Positions 27,466-36,586 of a DNA stretch of 64,000 nt are shown piece after piece. The first letter of the stretch is position 1, and the number at the start of each line of letters is the position of its first letter. The notes below the pieces were generated by a model that saw only the letters and a list, made by a program, of their open reading frames with translations, made no database searches and was not told the origin of the DNA. The stretch comes from Prochlorococcus marinus CUG1433 (lineage in GTDB: Bacteria > Cyanobacteriota > Cyanobacteriia > PCC-6307 > Cyanobiaceae). The translations under genes and the position numbers were made by a program. The stretch spans positions 124,001 to 188,000 of the forward strand of contig JAEPLN010000001.1 in assembly GCA_017644425.1 (NCBI GenBank), given 5' to 3'.

Positions 27466-28470
27466 TTATTTACCTGTCAAGTGAAATAGGGCTATGGCGG
27501 CCGCCACAGAGGCATTTAAACTTGAAGTCTTACCTTTAAGAGGAATACTTAATATGAAATCGCATTTTTTTTGTGTAAGCAAAGAAATACCATTATTTTC
27601 AGAGCCAACTACAACTACCAAAGGTGCTTTTTCTTGAAAATTTGATATAGATATTTGACCATCTCCTGATAAGCCAACAACAAGAAAACCATTTTTCTTA
27701 AGTTCCTCAAGTGCTCTATTTAAGTTAACAACTCTACTAACATGAAGGTGTTCTAAGGCTCCTGCAGCAACCTTGGCGACTGTTCCAGTCAATCCTGCAG
27801 ACCTTCTTTGAGGAATAATTAAACCCTTGCAATCAAATGCTTCCGCTGATCTTATTATCGCACCAACATTATGAGGATCGGTTATACCGTCTAATGCGAC
27901 TATTAAAGGATTTGGGCAATTGTGTTTCGAAAAATCAATTAATTGTTCTAGGGATATTGTTTTAGAGCATGCTAACTGCAATGCGACTCCTTGATGTGAA
28001 GCACCATAAGTCAATTGCGAAAGTCTGTTCCAAGAAACTTCTTCAATAAGAACTCCTTTTGATTTAAAATCCTTAAGCAAAATATAGAATTTGTCTGAAG
28101 AAAAAATTTCCGAAGTACACCAAATCCTATTAATAGCTCTATCACTACTAAGAGTCTCATAAACCGAATGTTTACCCCATATCCAATCATCAAAATTTCT
28201 CTTATTGGAAATCTCATTATGCATTTCTGAATTTTTAATAGGAAATTCTGTATTAGATTTAAATCTTGGATTTCTTCTCTTTACAGAGGAAAAAGTATTA
28301 TTTTCATCATCTTTTTTAAAATTTTCTTGTTTCTTATTTTTAGCGGAATTTTTCAAAAATTTATCATTTTTTTCTGAACGATTTGTATTTTTTGAGTAAT
28401 AACCAAAATCTGATTTTTTTTTGTACTCTTTATTATTTTTTCCGCGAAATTTATTTGAGGAGTTTTTCAT
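27466..28470 (-). CDS. rlmB: 23S rRNA (guanosine2251-2'-O)-methyltransferase (TrmH/SpoU family)
   Basis: 334 aa. Residues ~1-85 form a Lys/Asn/Ser-rich, probably disordered extension. A substrate-binding domain (~92-165, WIWGKHSVYETL) and the SPOUT knot follow, with motif 1 DPHNVGAIIRSAEAF (~197-211), motif 2 VVVGSENNGIS (~285-295) and motif 3 IPLKGKTSSLNASVAAAIALF. It 2'-O-methylates G2251 of the P-loop of 23S rRNA. The mini-RNase III gene ends 4 bp upstream of its start, and both probably act in 23S maturation. Confidence 0.9.
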   Translation of the reverse strand: MKNSSNKFRGKNNKEYKKKSDFGYYSKNTNRSEKNDKFLKNSAKNKKQENFKKDDENNTFSSVKRRNPRFKSNTEFPIKNSEMHNEISNKRNFDDWIWGKHSVYETLSSDRAINRIWCTSEIFSSDKFYILLKDFKSKGVLIEEVSWNRLSQLTYGASHQGVALQLACSKTISLEQLIDFSKHNCPNPLIVALDGITDPHNVGAIIRSAEAFDCKGLIIPQRRSAGLTGTVAKVAAGALEHLHVSRVVNLNRALEELKKNGFLVVGLSGDGQISISNFQEKAPLVVVVGSENNGISLLTQKKCDFILSIPLKGKTSSLNASVAAAIALFHLTGK

Positions 28471-28474
28471 AGAT

Positions 28475-28873
28475 TCAGTTCATTTTTAATTCTAAATATT
28501 CAAAAAGTGTTGATAATCTTTGAGGATCTTTTAAAAATAGCCAGCCAATAAGAGTTTCAAAACCAGTTGCTCTTGAGTATATGATTGGGTCTGAAGATTT
28601 TGGATATCTCTTTGTTTTATTTCTAGCACGCCTAATTAGATCAATTTCATTTGAATTTAATAAATGTTCAATTTGACTTAATGCTTTTGACTGAGATTTT
28701 GCTTTTACTTCGTTTACTACAGATAAATGGAGGTCTTTAGATTTTAAAGGAAAATGAACATGCCTAAGTCTTTGGTGGAGCTCCCAAACCGAATCTCCAA
28801 GCCAAGCAAGTTGAATAACACCAATTTCATCAGGAGATCCATGTGGAACTAAGTTTTGAATCCAATAATTCAA
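28475..28873 (-). CDS. mrnC: Mini-ribonuclease III
   Basis: 132 aa containing only the RNase III catalytic fold and no dsRNA-binding domain. LAWLGDSVWELHQRLR (~23-38) carries the first acidic site, and IYSRATGFETLIGWLFL (~97-113) the second Asp/Glu cluster. In Bacillus and cyanobacteria Mini-III trims the 23S rRNA precursor ends. It overlaps the upstream STAS gene by 4 bp. Confidence 0.88.
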   Translation of the reverse strand: MNYWIQNLVPHGSPDEIGVIQLAWLGDSVWELHQRLRHVHFPLKSKDLHLSVVNEVKAKSQSKALSQIEHLLNSNEIDLIRRARNKTKRYPKSSDPIIYSRATGFETLIGWLFLKDPQRLSTLFEYLELKMN

Positions 28874-29238
28874 TTTTTTAAGAAATTTAATGCATCTTCA
28901 AGACTAGACTTTAAATTGAGAAAATCACCTAAACGAACAAGTTTAATTGTTTGAGCAACTCTGGAATTGCCAACAACAGAAAAACCTAGCTTTAATTTTT
29001 TGCTTTCTTTAGCAGTCTGAACAAGAGCTCCAAGACCGGAAGAATCGACAAAATCAATTTTTGTGAGATCAATAACATATGAAAGATCATTTTCTAAATT
29101 TTTATTAACGAAAGTCTTAAATTGTTTTTCTGAAAAGGCATCAAGTTGACCCTTAAAAGTAAAAACAATAATATTTGTTTTTACATCTATGTTTCCTCTT
29201 AGAGAAACCGTTAGCTTCTGGAAATCTTCTATGATCAA
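28870..29238 (-). CDS. STAS-domain anti-sigma factor antagonist
   Basis: 122-aa single STAS domain. FTFKGQLDAFSEKQFKTFV (~27-45) and VIDLTKIDFVDSSGLGALV (~55-73) match the SpoIIAA/RsbV family, with the phosphorylatable Ser in DSSGLGAL (~66-67). Such proteins release sigma factors by binding the RsbW-like kinase when unphosphorylated. The RsbW-like ATPase at 4470-4904 is a plausible partner. Overlaps the mini-III gene by 4 bp. Confidence 0.85.
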   Translation of the reverse strand: MIIEDFQKLTVSLRGNIDVKTNIIVFTFKGQLDAFSEKQFKTFVNKNLENDLSYVIDLTKIDFVDSSGLGALVQTAKESKKLKLGFSVVGNSRVAQTIKLVRLGDFLNLKSSLEDALNFLKN

Positions 29239-29295
29239 ATCCCTCCATTAATTAATTTATTAAATGTAATTATCAAATCAAAAGAAAACAATATG

Positions 29296-30438
29296 TCAAC
29301 ATCTTTCTAACATTAGAGAAACAAATTTTTTAAATAAATAATCTGAGTCATGTGGGCCAGGCCCTGCTTCTGGATGATATTGAACACTAAAAATTGGCTT
29401 ATTATAAACTTCCAAACCAGCGACTGTATTATCATTAAGGTTGTAATGGGTTATTTTAACTTTGTCTTTTGAGAGAGAATTAGGATCAATAGCAAAACCA
29501 TGATTTTGACTCGTTATTTCAATTTTATTATTTTCACCGCAAGGATGATTTAAACCACGATGTCCAAAAGGTAATTTATAAGTTGAACCACCTAGTGCCA
29601 ATCCAAATATTTGGTGGCCAAGGCAAATACCAAACATAGGAATTTCACCATATTCAATAAGTGATTTAGCTAAGTTTATGCCTTCAGATACAGAAGAGGG
29701 ATCACCTGGACCATTTGAGAAAAAGATACCATCTGGCTTTTTAGAGAGAACATCTTTCAGAGAAGATTGAGAAGGCAAAACCAAAACTTCACAACCATGC
29801 GAAACAAGTCTATTTAGAATTGAATTCTTAATTCCAAAATCAATTGCTACTATTTTTAATTTTTTAGACGATTCAGTATGTCTTTTTCTTATGTCAAAAT
29901 TTGTTTGTGTATAGTCTTTCCATAAATAATGTTGCTTAGTTGAAACTACTTTTGATAAATTTAACCCCTCCATTTTTGGCGTGTTATTAATTATCTTTAA
30001 ACAACTTTCTAGAGTTTTATCTTCAGAAGTAATAACTCCATTCATTGAACCACTAGATCTTAATATTTTTACAAGAGCTCTCGTATCAATTCCATGTAGG
30101 CCTATGATATTCTTTTCAATTAACCATTGATTAAAATTCTTTTTAGATCTCCAATTGCTGTTGTTAGACGAAAAATTTCTAACAATTATGCCTTTAACAT
30201 TAATATTAGATTCTGAATCTTCAAAATTGATGCCAGTATTTCCAATCTCTGGATAAGTAAATGTTAATATCTGTCCGTAATAACTTGGATCAGTAATAAC
30301 TTCTTGATATCCAGTCATTCCTGTATTAAAGACTATTTCACCAATAGCTGTACCTGAAGCACCAAAATAAAATCCAGGAAATATAATTCCATTACTTAAA
30401 ACTAATTTCGCGTTTTTCTTATATGGGTTAATCATCAA
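29296..30438 (-). CDS. carA: Carbamoyl-phosphate synthase small subunit
   Basis: 380-aa glutamine amidotransferase subunit. The N-terminal CPSase_sm domain (GIVFNTGMTGYQEVITDPSY) is followed by a class I GATase domain with the nucleophile Cys in MFGICLGHQIFGLALGG (~247-263) and the His/Glu pair in QYHPEAGPGPHDS. It channels ammonia from glutamine to CarB for pyrimidine and arginine synthesis. Its start lies 7 bp after trpD's stop on the same strand. Confidence 0.96.
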   Translation of the reverse strand: MMINPYKKNAKLVLSNGIIFPGFYFGASGTAIGEIVFNTGMTGYQEVITDPSYYGQILTFTYPEIGNTGINFEDSESNINVKGIIVRNFSSNNSNWRSKKNFNQWLIEKNIIGLHGIDTRALVKILRSSGSMNGVITSEDKTLESCLKIINNTPKMEGLNLSKVVSTKQHYLWKDYTQTNFDIRKRHTESSKKLKIVAIDFGIKNSILNRLVSHGCEVLVLPSQSSLKDVLSKKPDGIFFSNGPGDPSSVSEGINLAKSLIEYGEIPMFGICLGHQIFGLALGGSTYKLPFGHRGLNHPCGENNKIEITSQNHGFAIDPNSLSKDKVKITHYNLNDNTVAGLEVYNKPIFSVQYHPEAGPGPHDSDYLFKKFVSLMLERC

Positions 30439-30445
30439 GTTGAAA

Positions 30446-31480
30446 TTAAAATTCGGATAAATAATTTTTTAGGAGTAAAAACTTTTTCCAAGGATCTCCT
30501 TGATTAATTGAAAATAAAGCTTTATTAAACCCCTCATTTAAATCATCCTCAATACCTGCCACCCAAAGCACTAAAGCAGTATTCAAGGCAACAACATCAA
30601 TATGAGATTTTTGTCCAGAACCATTTAAAACAGACTTTAATATTTCCTCATTAGAATCAAGCTCAGAAACCACAAGCTTTTCGTTAGAAATATTTTCATG
30701 CTTAAAATCTGAAATATTAACTTCTGAAAACCTTAATTCACCATTCTGAACAAACACTAATTTATTTTTACCTTGAAGCGAGGCCTCATCAAGGCCACCC
30801 GAACCGTGAACGACTATTGCTCTATTCATTCCCATTTTTAAAAGAGCACTTCCCATCGGTTTTAAGAGATCTTCAGAAGCAACACCCAAAACTTGTGCAT
30901 TGGGTCTTAAAGGATTTACCAATGGTCCAAGTTGATTAAATATTGTCCTTATTCCAAGGGTCTTTCTTAATGGAGCAAGTTTTATTAATGATTTATGCCA
31001 AACAGGTGCAAACAAAAAAGTTATTCCAATTTCACTCACGGCTGTGATTACTTTTTCTAATGAACAATTTAAATTCAAACCAAGATTTAATAAAACATCG
31101 GCAGAGCCAACTTTCCCACTAGCACTTTTATTTCCGTGTTTTGCAATTTTTACTCCACAAGATGCAGCTACAAATGCTACTGCAGTTGAAATATTAAATG
31201 TATTAGCTCCATCACCCCCTGTTCCACAAGTATCTACCAAATACAAATTTGGTCTTGCTACTGGCAATTCGCAAACATTTAAGAGTTCCTCAGCCATAGA
31301 ACTTAGTTCAACACCTGTAGAACTCTTTGCTCTCAAAGCACTCAAAAAAGCTCCTGTTTCAACATCTGAGATTTCATCATTAAGCCATCTTTGCATTAAA
31401 GATCTAGAGGCTAATTCATCAAGATGCATTCCCTCCAACAAATTATTTAGGATTTCAGAGTTTGATAGATTAGAAGACAT
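30446..31480 (-). CDS. trpD: Anthranilate phosphoribosyltransferase
   Basis: 344-aa class III phosphoribosyltransferase. The PRPP-binding glycine motif [13 protein letters not shown] (~86-98), [17 protein letters not shown] (~113-129) and the metal-binding SGGLDEASL segment (~226-234) are all present. It catalyses the second step of tryptophan synthesis. carA follows 7 bp downstream. Confidence 0.96.
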   Translation of the reverse strand: MSSNLSNSEILNNLLEGMHLDELASRSLMQRWLNDEISDVETGAFLSALRAKSSTGVELSSMAEELLNVCELPVARPNLYLVDTCGTGGDGANTFNISTAVAFVAASCGVKIAKHGNKSASGKVGSADVLLNLGLNLNCSLEKVITAVSEIGITFLFAPVWHKSLIKLAPLRKTLGIRTIFNQLGPLVNPLRPNAQVLGVASEDLLKPMGSALLKMGMNRAIVVHGSGGLDEASLQGKNKLVFVQNGELRFSEVNISDFKHENISNEKLVVSELDSNEEILKSVLNGSGQKSHIDVVALNTALVLWVAGIEDDLNEGFNKALFSINQGDPWKKFLLLKNYLSEF

Positions 31481-31513
31481 TTATTTATGGAAGAAAAATT
31501 ATGCAGATAAAAT

Positions 31514-31810
31514 TTAATTTGAGGTATCAAAACCTGAGCCCACTAAATCTTTATTTGTATTAGAAGGCCTGAAACTTTTTTGCCAAATATTTTTTGTTTT
31601 TGAAAAAAGTTCATTTTTAGTGATCTTCCAAAAATTTAAAATTTTTTCAATATCGTTTTTAATTTCAATTTCTCCTGGGAAATTGGTATAACGATTTATT
31701 AATCTAGCTAAATTAATGAAGTCAAGATCTTCTGGTGTATTTTTTGTGATAAGGGAATCTATAATGTTTTTGTCTGTTTCATGTAATGGATGAGTTTGCT
31801 CGTTACCCAT
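31514..31810 (-). CDS. DUF3288 family protein
   Basis: 98 aa from ATG 31810 (MGNEQTHPLHETDKN); six further upstream codons to 31828 are open but MGNEQ fits the family start. The pattern HPLhETDKNIIDSL ... NLARLINRYTNFPGE ... EKILNFWKIT matches the cyanobacterial DUF3288 family of unknown function. It lies 33 bp upstream of trpD on the same strand and is divergent from the ABC exporter. Confidence 0.75.
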   Translation of the reverse strand: MGNEQTHPLHETDKNIIDSLITKNTPEDLDFINLARLINRYTNFPGEIEIKNDIEKILNFWKITKNELFSKTKNIWQKSFRPSNTNKDLVGSGFDTSN

Positions 31811-31890
31811 AAATAAATATTGAATCATTTATAAAATTAGCTCACATATTCAAAAATGAAACATTATCTTAATCATATCGGCAAAATAAA

Positions 31891-33636
31891 ATGAAAAATT
31901 TAAAGATAAAAGTCATATCTAAATACCTAAGACCTTACAAAAAAGAATTTCTATATGGAGCTTTAGCTCTCTTATTAGTAAATATATTGAGTGTTGTAAT
32001 ACCCTTAGAAGTAAAAAATATAATTGACCAATTACAAAATGGGTTTTCTTCGGATTTTGTTATTACTAAATCTTTATGGTTAATATTTTTAGCAACTTGT
32101 ATGGGTTTAATAAGATTATTTTCAAGACAGATTGTCTTCGGCATAGGTAGAAAAGTAGAAGTAAATCTGCGTCAAAAACTTTTTGACCATTTACTTATTC
32201 AAGATCCAGAATGGATTCAAAAAAAAGGTAGTGGAGACATTATTAGTAGAGCTACAAGTGATGTTGAAAACATAAGAAGACTTTTAGGTTTTACAGTTTT
32301 AAGCTTATGCAACATTGTCTTAGCTTATTCATTCACTATTCCTTCAATGTTTTCGATAAATAAAACATTAACAATTTCAGCTTTAATGATATTTCCATTA
32401 ATCCTTGGAATTGTAAGTCTATTTGGCGGGAGGATGGTTAAACAAAGAAAAGCTCAACAAGAATCATTATCAAAACTTAGTGATTTAATACAAGAAGATC
32501 TTTCTGGTATAAGTGCCATTAAAATTTATGCCCAAGAGAATGCTGAGAAAAAAGAATTTAACATTTATAATAATGATTATCGAAATTCTGCGATAAAACT
32601 TGCAAGAACTGCGAGTACTCTATTCCCTTTGCTACAAGGGATTTCCTCAATTTCATTATTGATTTTATTATCATTAGGAACTTTTCAATTAGAGAGTGGA
32701 TTTATTTCGATAGGTGGTTTAGTAGCTTTAATTCTATACGTAGAAAGACTGGTCTTCCCAACAGCTCTATTAGGTTTTACCTTAAATACTTTTCAACTTG
32801 GGCAAGTAAGTTTAGATCGTGTGGAAGAAATCTTTCAGAACAACCCAAATATTGTAGATAGAGCAGAAACTAAATTTTTAAAAAGAAAGGTCAAAGGATT
32901 ATTAGAAGCAAAAAATTTAACAATAAAGTATCCAGGATCAAAATTTAACTCATTAAATAGTCTCAATTTTAAAATTTATCCTGGAGAACTTATTGCTATT
33001 GTTGGCCCAGTAGGTTGTGGGAAAACAACACTAGCAAAGTCTCTTGGAAGGACTATTGAAATTCCAGATAATCAATTATTTCTTGATGAAATTGATGTAA
33101 AAACTTTAAAATTAAGCGATCTTAGAAAAAATATTTCAATCGTTCCTCAAGAAGCATTCTTATTTACTTCTACAATCTCAGAAAACCTAAGTTTTGGAGA
33201 ACCCAAAGCCTCTAAATATTTAGTTAAAGAAAGTGCTACAAAAGCAGGATTAATTGATGATATCAATAGTTTTCCTCAAAGATTTAAAACTATTGTTGGT
33301 GAAAGAGGTATTACATTAAGTGGTGGACAAAGGCAAAGAACTGCACTAGGAAGAGCACTACTTGTTAATTCTCCTATTGTTGTTCTTGATGATGCTTTAG
33401 CGAGTGTAGATAATAAAACAGCAGCAAGAATAATAGATGAAATGAGTGATAGAAGTAATAAAACAATCATAATGATTAGTCACCAACTTTCTGTTGCAGC
33501 TACCTGTGATAGGGTTTTAGTAATGGACCAAGGAGAAATAGTACAAGAAGGGGCTCATAAAGATTTAGTAAAAGTTAATGGGCTATATAAACAACTTTGG
33601 GAAAGAGAACTAGCTACCAGAATTGTTAAGAGCTAA
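31891..33636 (+). CDS. ABC exporter, fused permease and ATPase (MsbA/MDR type)
   Basis: 581-aa half-transporter with six transmembrane helices (~18-305) and a C-terminal nucleotide-binding domain: Walker A GPVGCGKTT (~371-379), Q-loop IVPQEAF, signature LSGGQRQRTALGRA (~473-486) and Walker B IVVLDDA (~492-498, Asp then Ala at the catalytic Glu position). In many exporters the residue after Walker B is Glu, so the DDA sequence suggests a degenerate site, possibly in a homodimer or a heterodimer partner. Exports lipids or drugs; substrate unknown. Confidence 0.88.
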   Translation: MKNLKIKVISKYLRPYKKEFLYGALALLLVNILSVVIPLEVKNIIDQLQNGFSSDFVITKSLWLIFLATCMGLIRLFSRQIVFGIGRKVEVNLRQKLFDHLLIQDPEWIQKKGSGDIISRATSDVENIRRLLGFTVLSLCNIVLAYSFTIPSMFSINKTLTISALMIFPLILGIVSLFGGRMVKQRKAQQESLSKLSDLIQEDLSGISAIKIYAQENAEKKEFNIYNNDYRNSAIKLARTASTLFPLLQGISSISLLILLSLGTFQLESGFISIGGLVALILYVERLVFPTALLGFTLNTFQLGQVSLDRVEEIFQNNPNIVDRAETKFLKRKVKGLLEAKNLTIKYPGSKFNSLNSLNFKIYPGELIAIVGPVGCGKTTLAKSLGRTIEIPDNQLFLDEIDVKTLKLSDLRKNISIVPQEAFLFTSTISENLSFGEPKASKYLVKESATKAGLIDDINSFPQRFKTIVGERGITLSGGQRQRTALGRALLVNSPIVVLDDALASVDNKTAARIIDEMSDRSNKTIIMISHQLSVAATCDRVLVMDQGEIVQEGAHKDLVKVNGLYKQLWERELATRIVKS

Positions 33637-33672
33637 AAGTAATATTTTTTACTTATAATAAATATTTAAATT

Positions 33673-34401
33673 ATGTTTAAATTTCTAAAAAACATTATGA
33701 ATAATGAGGTGGTAAATTCAACTAATGATGCTTATTTTTTACATAGAGTATTAAAAACAGATATCAAAAAAGATCCTAATCTAGAAGAAGATGAAATAAT
33801 TTTTGGATGTGGTTGTTTCTGGGGAGCTGAAAAATGTTTTTGGAAACTTCCTGGAGTTGTCACGACTTCTGTAGGTTATGCTGGAGGTAAAAAAAACAAT
33901 CCAACTTATTATGAAGTATGTTCAGGCTTAACTGGTCATTCGGAAGTTGTAAGAGTTATATGGGATAAAAGGGAATTAGATGTAAGTGATTTATTAAAAA
34001 TGTTTTGGGAATGTCATGACCCTACTCAAAAAAACAGGCAAGGTAATGATATGGGAACCCAATATAGATCAGCAATATACTACAAAAATGAAAATAATAC
34101 CAAAACTATTTTAGCCAGTAAGGAACAATATCAAAAGGAACTAAGCAAAAAAAATCTTGGTTTAATTGAAACGGAAATAAAAATGATTGATTCATATTTT
34201 TATGCGGAACAATATCATCAACAATATCTTGCATCAGCTGGAAGCAGACAGTACTGTTCCGCTTCACCTACAAAAGTTAAGTTAGGAGTTTTTACTGGAA
34301 GCAACTATAAATTAGAAGACCATATATGGGAAAACTTTAATTGGGAAGTTGACAAGTGTGTATTGAGATCTGATAACAATCCTATAAAGAATAACATTTA
34401 A
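33673..34401 (+). CDS. msrA: Peptide methionine-S-sulfoxide reductase MsrA
   Basis: 242 aa, longer than minimal MsrA. The catalytic motif is GCGCFWGAEKCFW (~44-56), followed by GYAGGKKNNPTYYEVCSGLTGHSEVV (~72-97) and the C-terminal segment HQQYLASAGSRQYCSA (~187-202) with a resolving Cys. It repairs oxidised methionine, relevant under high light and oxidative stress. Starts 36 bp after the ABC exporter. Confidence 0.93.
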   Translation: MFKFLKNIMNNEVVNSTNDAYFLHRVLKTDIKKDPNLEEDEIIFGCGCFWGAEKCFWKLPGVVTTSVGYAGGKKNNPTYYEVCSGLTGHSEVVRVIWDKRELDVSDLLKMFWECHDPTQKNRQGNDMGTQYRSAIYYKNENNTKTILASKEQYQKELSKKNLGLIETEIKMIDSYFYAEQYHQQYLASAGSRQYCSASPTKVKLGVFTGSNYKLEDHIWENFNWEVDKCVLRSDNNPIKNNI

Positions 34402-34428
34402 ATCAATCTAATCTTTATAGTAAAGATA

Positions 34429-34502
34429 CGGGGCGTAGCGCAGTTTGGTAGCGCACCACTTTGGGGTAGTGGGGGTCGTGGGTTCAAATCCCGCCGTTCC
34501 GA
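34429..34502 (+). tRNA. tRNA-Pro (anticodon GGG)
   Basis: A 74-nt cloverleaf folds cleanly: acceptor CGGGGCG/CGTTCCG, D arm GCGC/GCGC, anticodon stem CCACT/AGTGG with loop TTGGGGT giving anticodon GGG, and T arm GTGGG/CCCGC with TTCAAAT. Discriminator base A; CCA is not encoded. It reads proline codons CCC and CCU. Lies 27 bp after msrA. Confidence 0.97.
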
Positions 34503-34655
34503 TTACTTATCGTCTTCATTTATAAGCGATTTGTATAGTTTATATGAACTTATGCCTACTGCTATGAATGTAAAAGAAGAAAAAAAAGCTAAAACCAATA
34601 TAGTAAGATTTGACACTTCCACTTCACCTAATTGGAAAGATATAAAAATGTTCAT
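34503..34655 (-). CDS. Small single-helix membrane protein, 50 aa
   Basis: ATG at 34655 opens 50 codons ending at the base next to the tRNA-Pro gene. Residues ~17-40 form one hydrophobic helix, with a polar N-terminus (QLGEVEVSN) and a charged C-terminus (SLINEDDK), a topology shared by small subunits of photosynthetic complexes. No specific family recognised. It overlaps nothing and lies 56 bp from the uppP stop on the same strand. Confidence 0.55.
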   Translation of the reverse strand: MNIFISFQLGEVEVSNLTILVLAFFSSFTFIAVGISSYKLYKSLINEDDK

Positions 34656-34711
34656 TAGAAAGAATTTTTTTTAAAACCTTAACACAATTGCAAAAAAATT
34701 TTTTCATCCAA

Positions 34712-35512
34712 TTATAAATTTAAAAGAATTACGATACCAAAAATTACTCGATAGATTATAAATATTTTCAACCCATTTGAAGAAAAATACTTTAATAGGA
34801 AATCTATTGCCAATAAAGATGACAAAAATGTAGTAGTGAGACCAACAAAAAGAGGAAGAAAGCCTATTGAAAAAAAATCATTAAAAGAAGAAATAAACTC
34901 AACAATCGCAGCAAGAGAAATAGCTGGCATCCCCAAAAGAAAAGAAAATTTCGCAGCATCTCCCCTTTCCCATCCTGATATTAAAGCGCTAGAAATAGTG
35001 ATCCCCGATCGTGAAACACCAGGGAAAATTGCAAATGCTTGAAAGAAACCTATTAAAAAACTATTTGAATAATTATGGTTTTTAATATTAATAGAACCTC
35101 TTTTTGAACTATCTGCCAAATACATAAAAAAAGCCATTAGAAATGAGACTAATGCTATTGATAAATTTGAACGCAGAACGTTTTCAAAAAAAGAAGGGAT
35201 AAATATTTTTATACTCCCACCAAGCAAAACAATTGGTATAGTTCCAATCAAAATAGACCTTAATAATCTTTCATGTAAGAAATATTCAAGAATTTTTTTG
35301 GAAGATTGGCTTCTGAGATTAAAAAAATCATTCCTAAAATACCAAGCTATGGCTAGAACACTTCCAAGTTGAATAGTTGCGGACAAAGATGCTCCAGGAT
35401 CATCAATACCTAAAAAAAGAGATATAACTTTTAAATGAGCCGTACTACTTACAGGGATAAATTCCGTCAACCCTTGAATTAATCCATATAAAACAAATTT
35501 TAAATATTCCAA
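34712..35512 (-). CDS. uppP: Undecaprenyl-diphosphatase
   Basis: 266-aa polytopic membrane enzyme (BacA/UppP). The two signatures are GLTEFIPVSSTAHL (~14-27) and FAIFPGVSRSGITISSAL (~158-175). It recycles undecaprenyl diphosphate to the carrier phosphate for peptidoglycan and other cell-wall glycans. It is a single gene on the minus strand. Confidence 0.94.
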   Translation of the reverse strand: MEYLKFVLYGLIQGLTEFIPVSSTAHLKVISLFLGIDDPGASLSATIQLGSVLAIAWYFRNDFFNLRSQSSKKILEYFLHERLLRSILIGTIPIVLLGGSIKIFIPSFFENVLRSNLSIALVSFLMAFFMYLADSSKRGSINIKNHNYSNSFLIGFFQAFAIFPGVSRSGITISSALISGWERGDAAKFSFLLGMPAISLAAIVEFISSFNDFFSIGFLPLFVGLTTTFLSSLLAIDFLLKYFSSNGLKIFIIYRVIFGIVILLNL

Positions 35513-35579
35513 AAATTATTAAATTACCTAATTTATTAATAGCAATTTACATTTAAAAATTAAAAGGTAGTATGGAAAA

Positions 35580-35852
35580 ATGAAAAAAAAATCTATCTTA
35601 ATATTATTGTTTCTTTTTTCCTTAATCTTTTCTGGTTCTGCGAAAGCTAACTATTGGTTAATAATTGGAACATATAGACAAGGGCCAGGAGGAAGACCAG
35701 AGGTTAGTGGAATAACAAGTCCTTCATTACATTCTATTCCCATTAAAGATTTAGATACCTGTAATAAGGCGGGCGAAAAAATTACTAATGAAATATACAA
35801 ACCTGTTTGGCAATTTGATAGTAGATGGACCTGTGTATTTGGAGGTGATTAA
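35580..35852 (+). CDS. Secreted small hypothetical protein
   Basis: 90 aa with a clear signal peptide (KKK then an ~17-residue hydrophobic core, cleavage after SAKA, ~22). The mature part has YWLIIGTYRQGPGGRPE and two cysteines (~59 and ~86) that could form a disulfide. No family recognised; likely periplasmic. Divergent from uppP. Confidence 0.6.
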   Translation: MKKKSILILLFLFSLIFSGSAKANYWLIIGTYRQGPGGRPEVSGITSPSLHSIPIKDLDTCNKAGEKITNEIYKPVWQFDSRWTCVFGGD

Positions 35853-35860
35853 GAATAAAG

Positions 35861-35995
35861 TTACCTCTTAACATCGTGAGCACAGCCATCACCTTTATAA
35901 TTTTCACTCTCGTAAAAATCATTTTTTGTCCCAAAATAAACAGTTAATAAAACAAAAGGTAAACTTAATATAAATAAAATAGTTGTTAGATCCAT
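35861..35995 (-). CDS. Small membrane protein, 44 aa
   Basis: ATG at 35995 opens a 44-codon frame: one N-terminal hydrophobic helix (~4-21) followed by a charged tail ending GDGCAHDVKR with a single Cys next to His. Composition and topology look like a real short cyanobacterial membrane protein, not random sequence. It is near a second such gene at 36051-36176 on the same strand, 55 bp apart. Function unknown. Confidence 0.55.
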   Translation of the reverse strand: MDLTTILFILSLPFVLLTVYFGTKNDFYESENYKGDGCAHDVKR

Positions 35996-36050
35996 AATGT
36001 TAACTTATTAAAAGGTTATGAAAAATTACAATTTGTTGATTAACTAATGT

Positions 36051-36176
36051 TTAATAATCTGTTGGTCCTTTAATACCAAGATAAAAGAAAGCTCCTAAAC
36101 CAACTAAAAGTAACACTCCGGCGATAGCTGCAGAAGGTACAAAACCTCCTATTGCAAAGGAAGAAAAATAATACAT
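36051..36176 (-). CDS. Small membrane protein, 41 aa
   Basis: ATG at 36176 opens a 41-codon frame with a helix rich in Gly, Ala and Leu (SAAIAGVLLLVGLGAFFYLG, ~15-34) and a short GPTDY end. This resembles low-molecular-weight photosystem subunits, but I cannot assign it. It is on the same strand as, and 55 bp upstream of, the 44-aa gene. Confidence 0.6.
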   Translation of the reverse strand: MYYFSSFAIGGFVPSAAIAGVLLLVGLGAFFYLGIKGPTDY

Positions 36177-36265
36177 CTATAAAACTAAAACTAGTTTGAT
36201 AATATCAATAAAAACTAGGTATTTGTAAAAAATTTTGACTCGAAGACAATTAGAAAATATCTGTT

Positions 36266-36493
36266 CTATGCAACTAAAGTTGAATCTTCGTTATCAGCCG
36301 AAATTCTTATTCTCTCTTCCAACTTAGGACCATATAATTCATTTCCCCAGATTTCAACTCTTGAATCATTTGGTGCCATAAAAGTAAGAATGTCAGTTGG
36401 AAATAAAACTCTCTCTAAGAAAAAATTTGATGGACCAATACATCTCAAGACAACCATCCTACAGCTTTCATTTTTGTAAGAAAACTCAACCAT
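36266..36493 (-). CDS. DUF1830 family protein
   Basis: 75-aa soluble protein. The pattern YKNESCRMVVLRC, FFLERVLFPTDILTFMAP and VEIWG is that of the cyanobacterial DUF1830 family, of unknown function. Single gene between the small membrane-protein genes and the glycerate kinase. Confidence 0.8.
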   Translation of the reverse strand: MVEFSYKNESCRMVVLRCIGPSNFFLERVLFPTDILTFMAPNDSRVEIWGNELYGPKLEERIRISADNEDSTLVA

Positions 36494-36586
36494 CTCTTAA
36501 CAGCAAAAATATCTACAATTAAACACTACTGAGAGCTGAAAAAAATGTATAAAAAATTACTGAAAAAAAAGAAATTTAAAAAATTG

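Noticed and set aside
31044-31517. 157-codon plus-strand frame across trpD
   Set aside because: Antisense shadow of trpD, which has full family motifs; the translation is low-complexity and has no own start signal.
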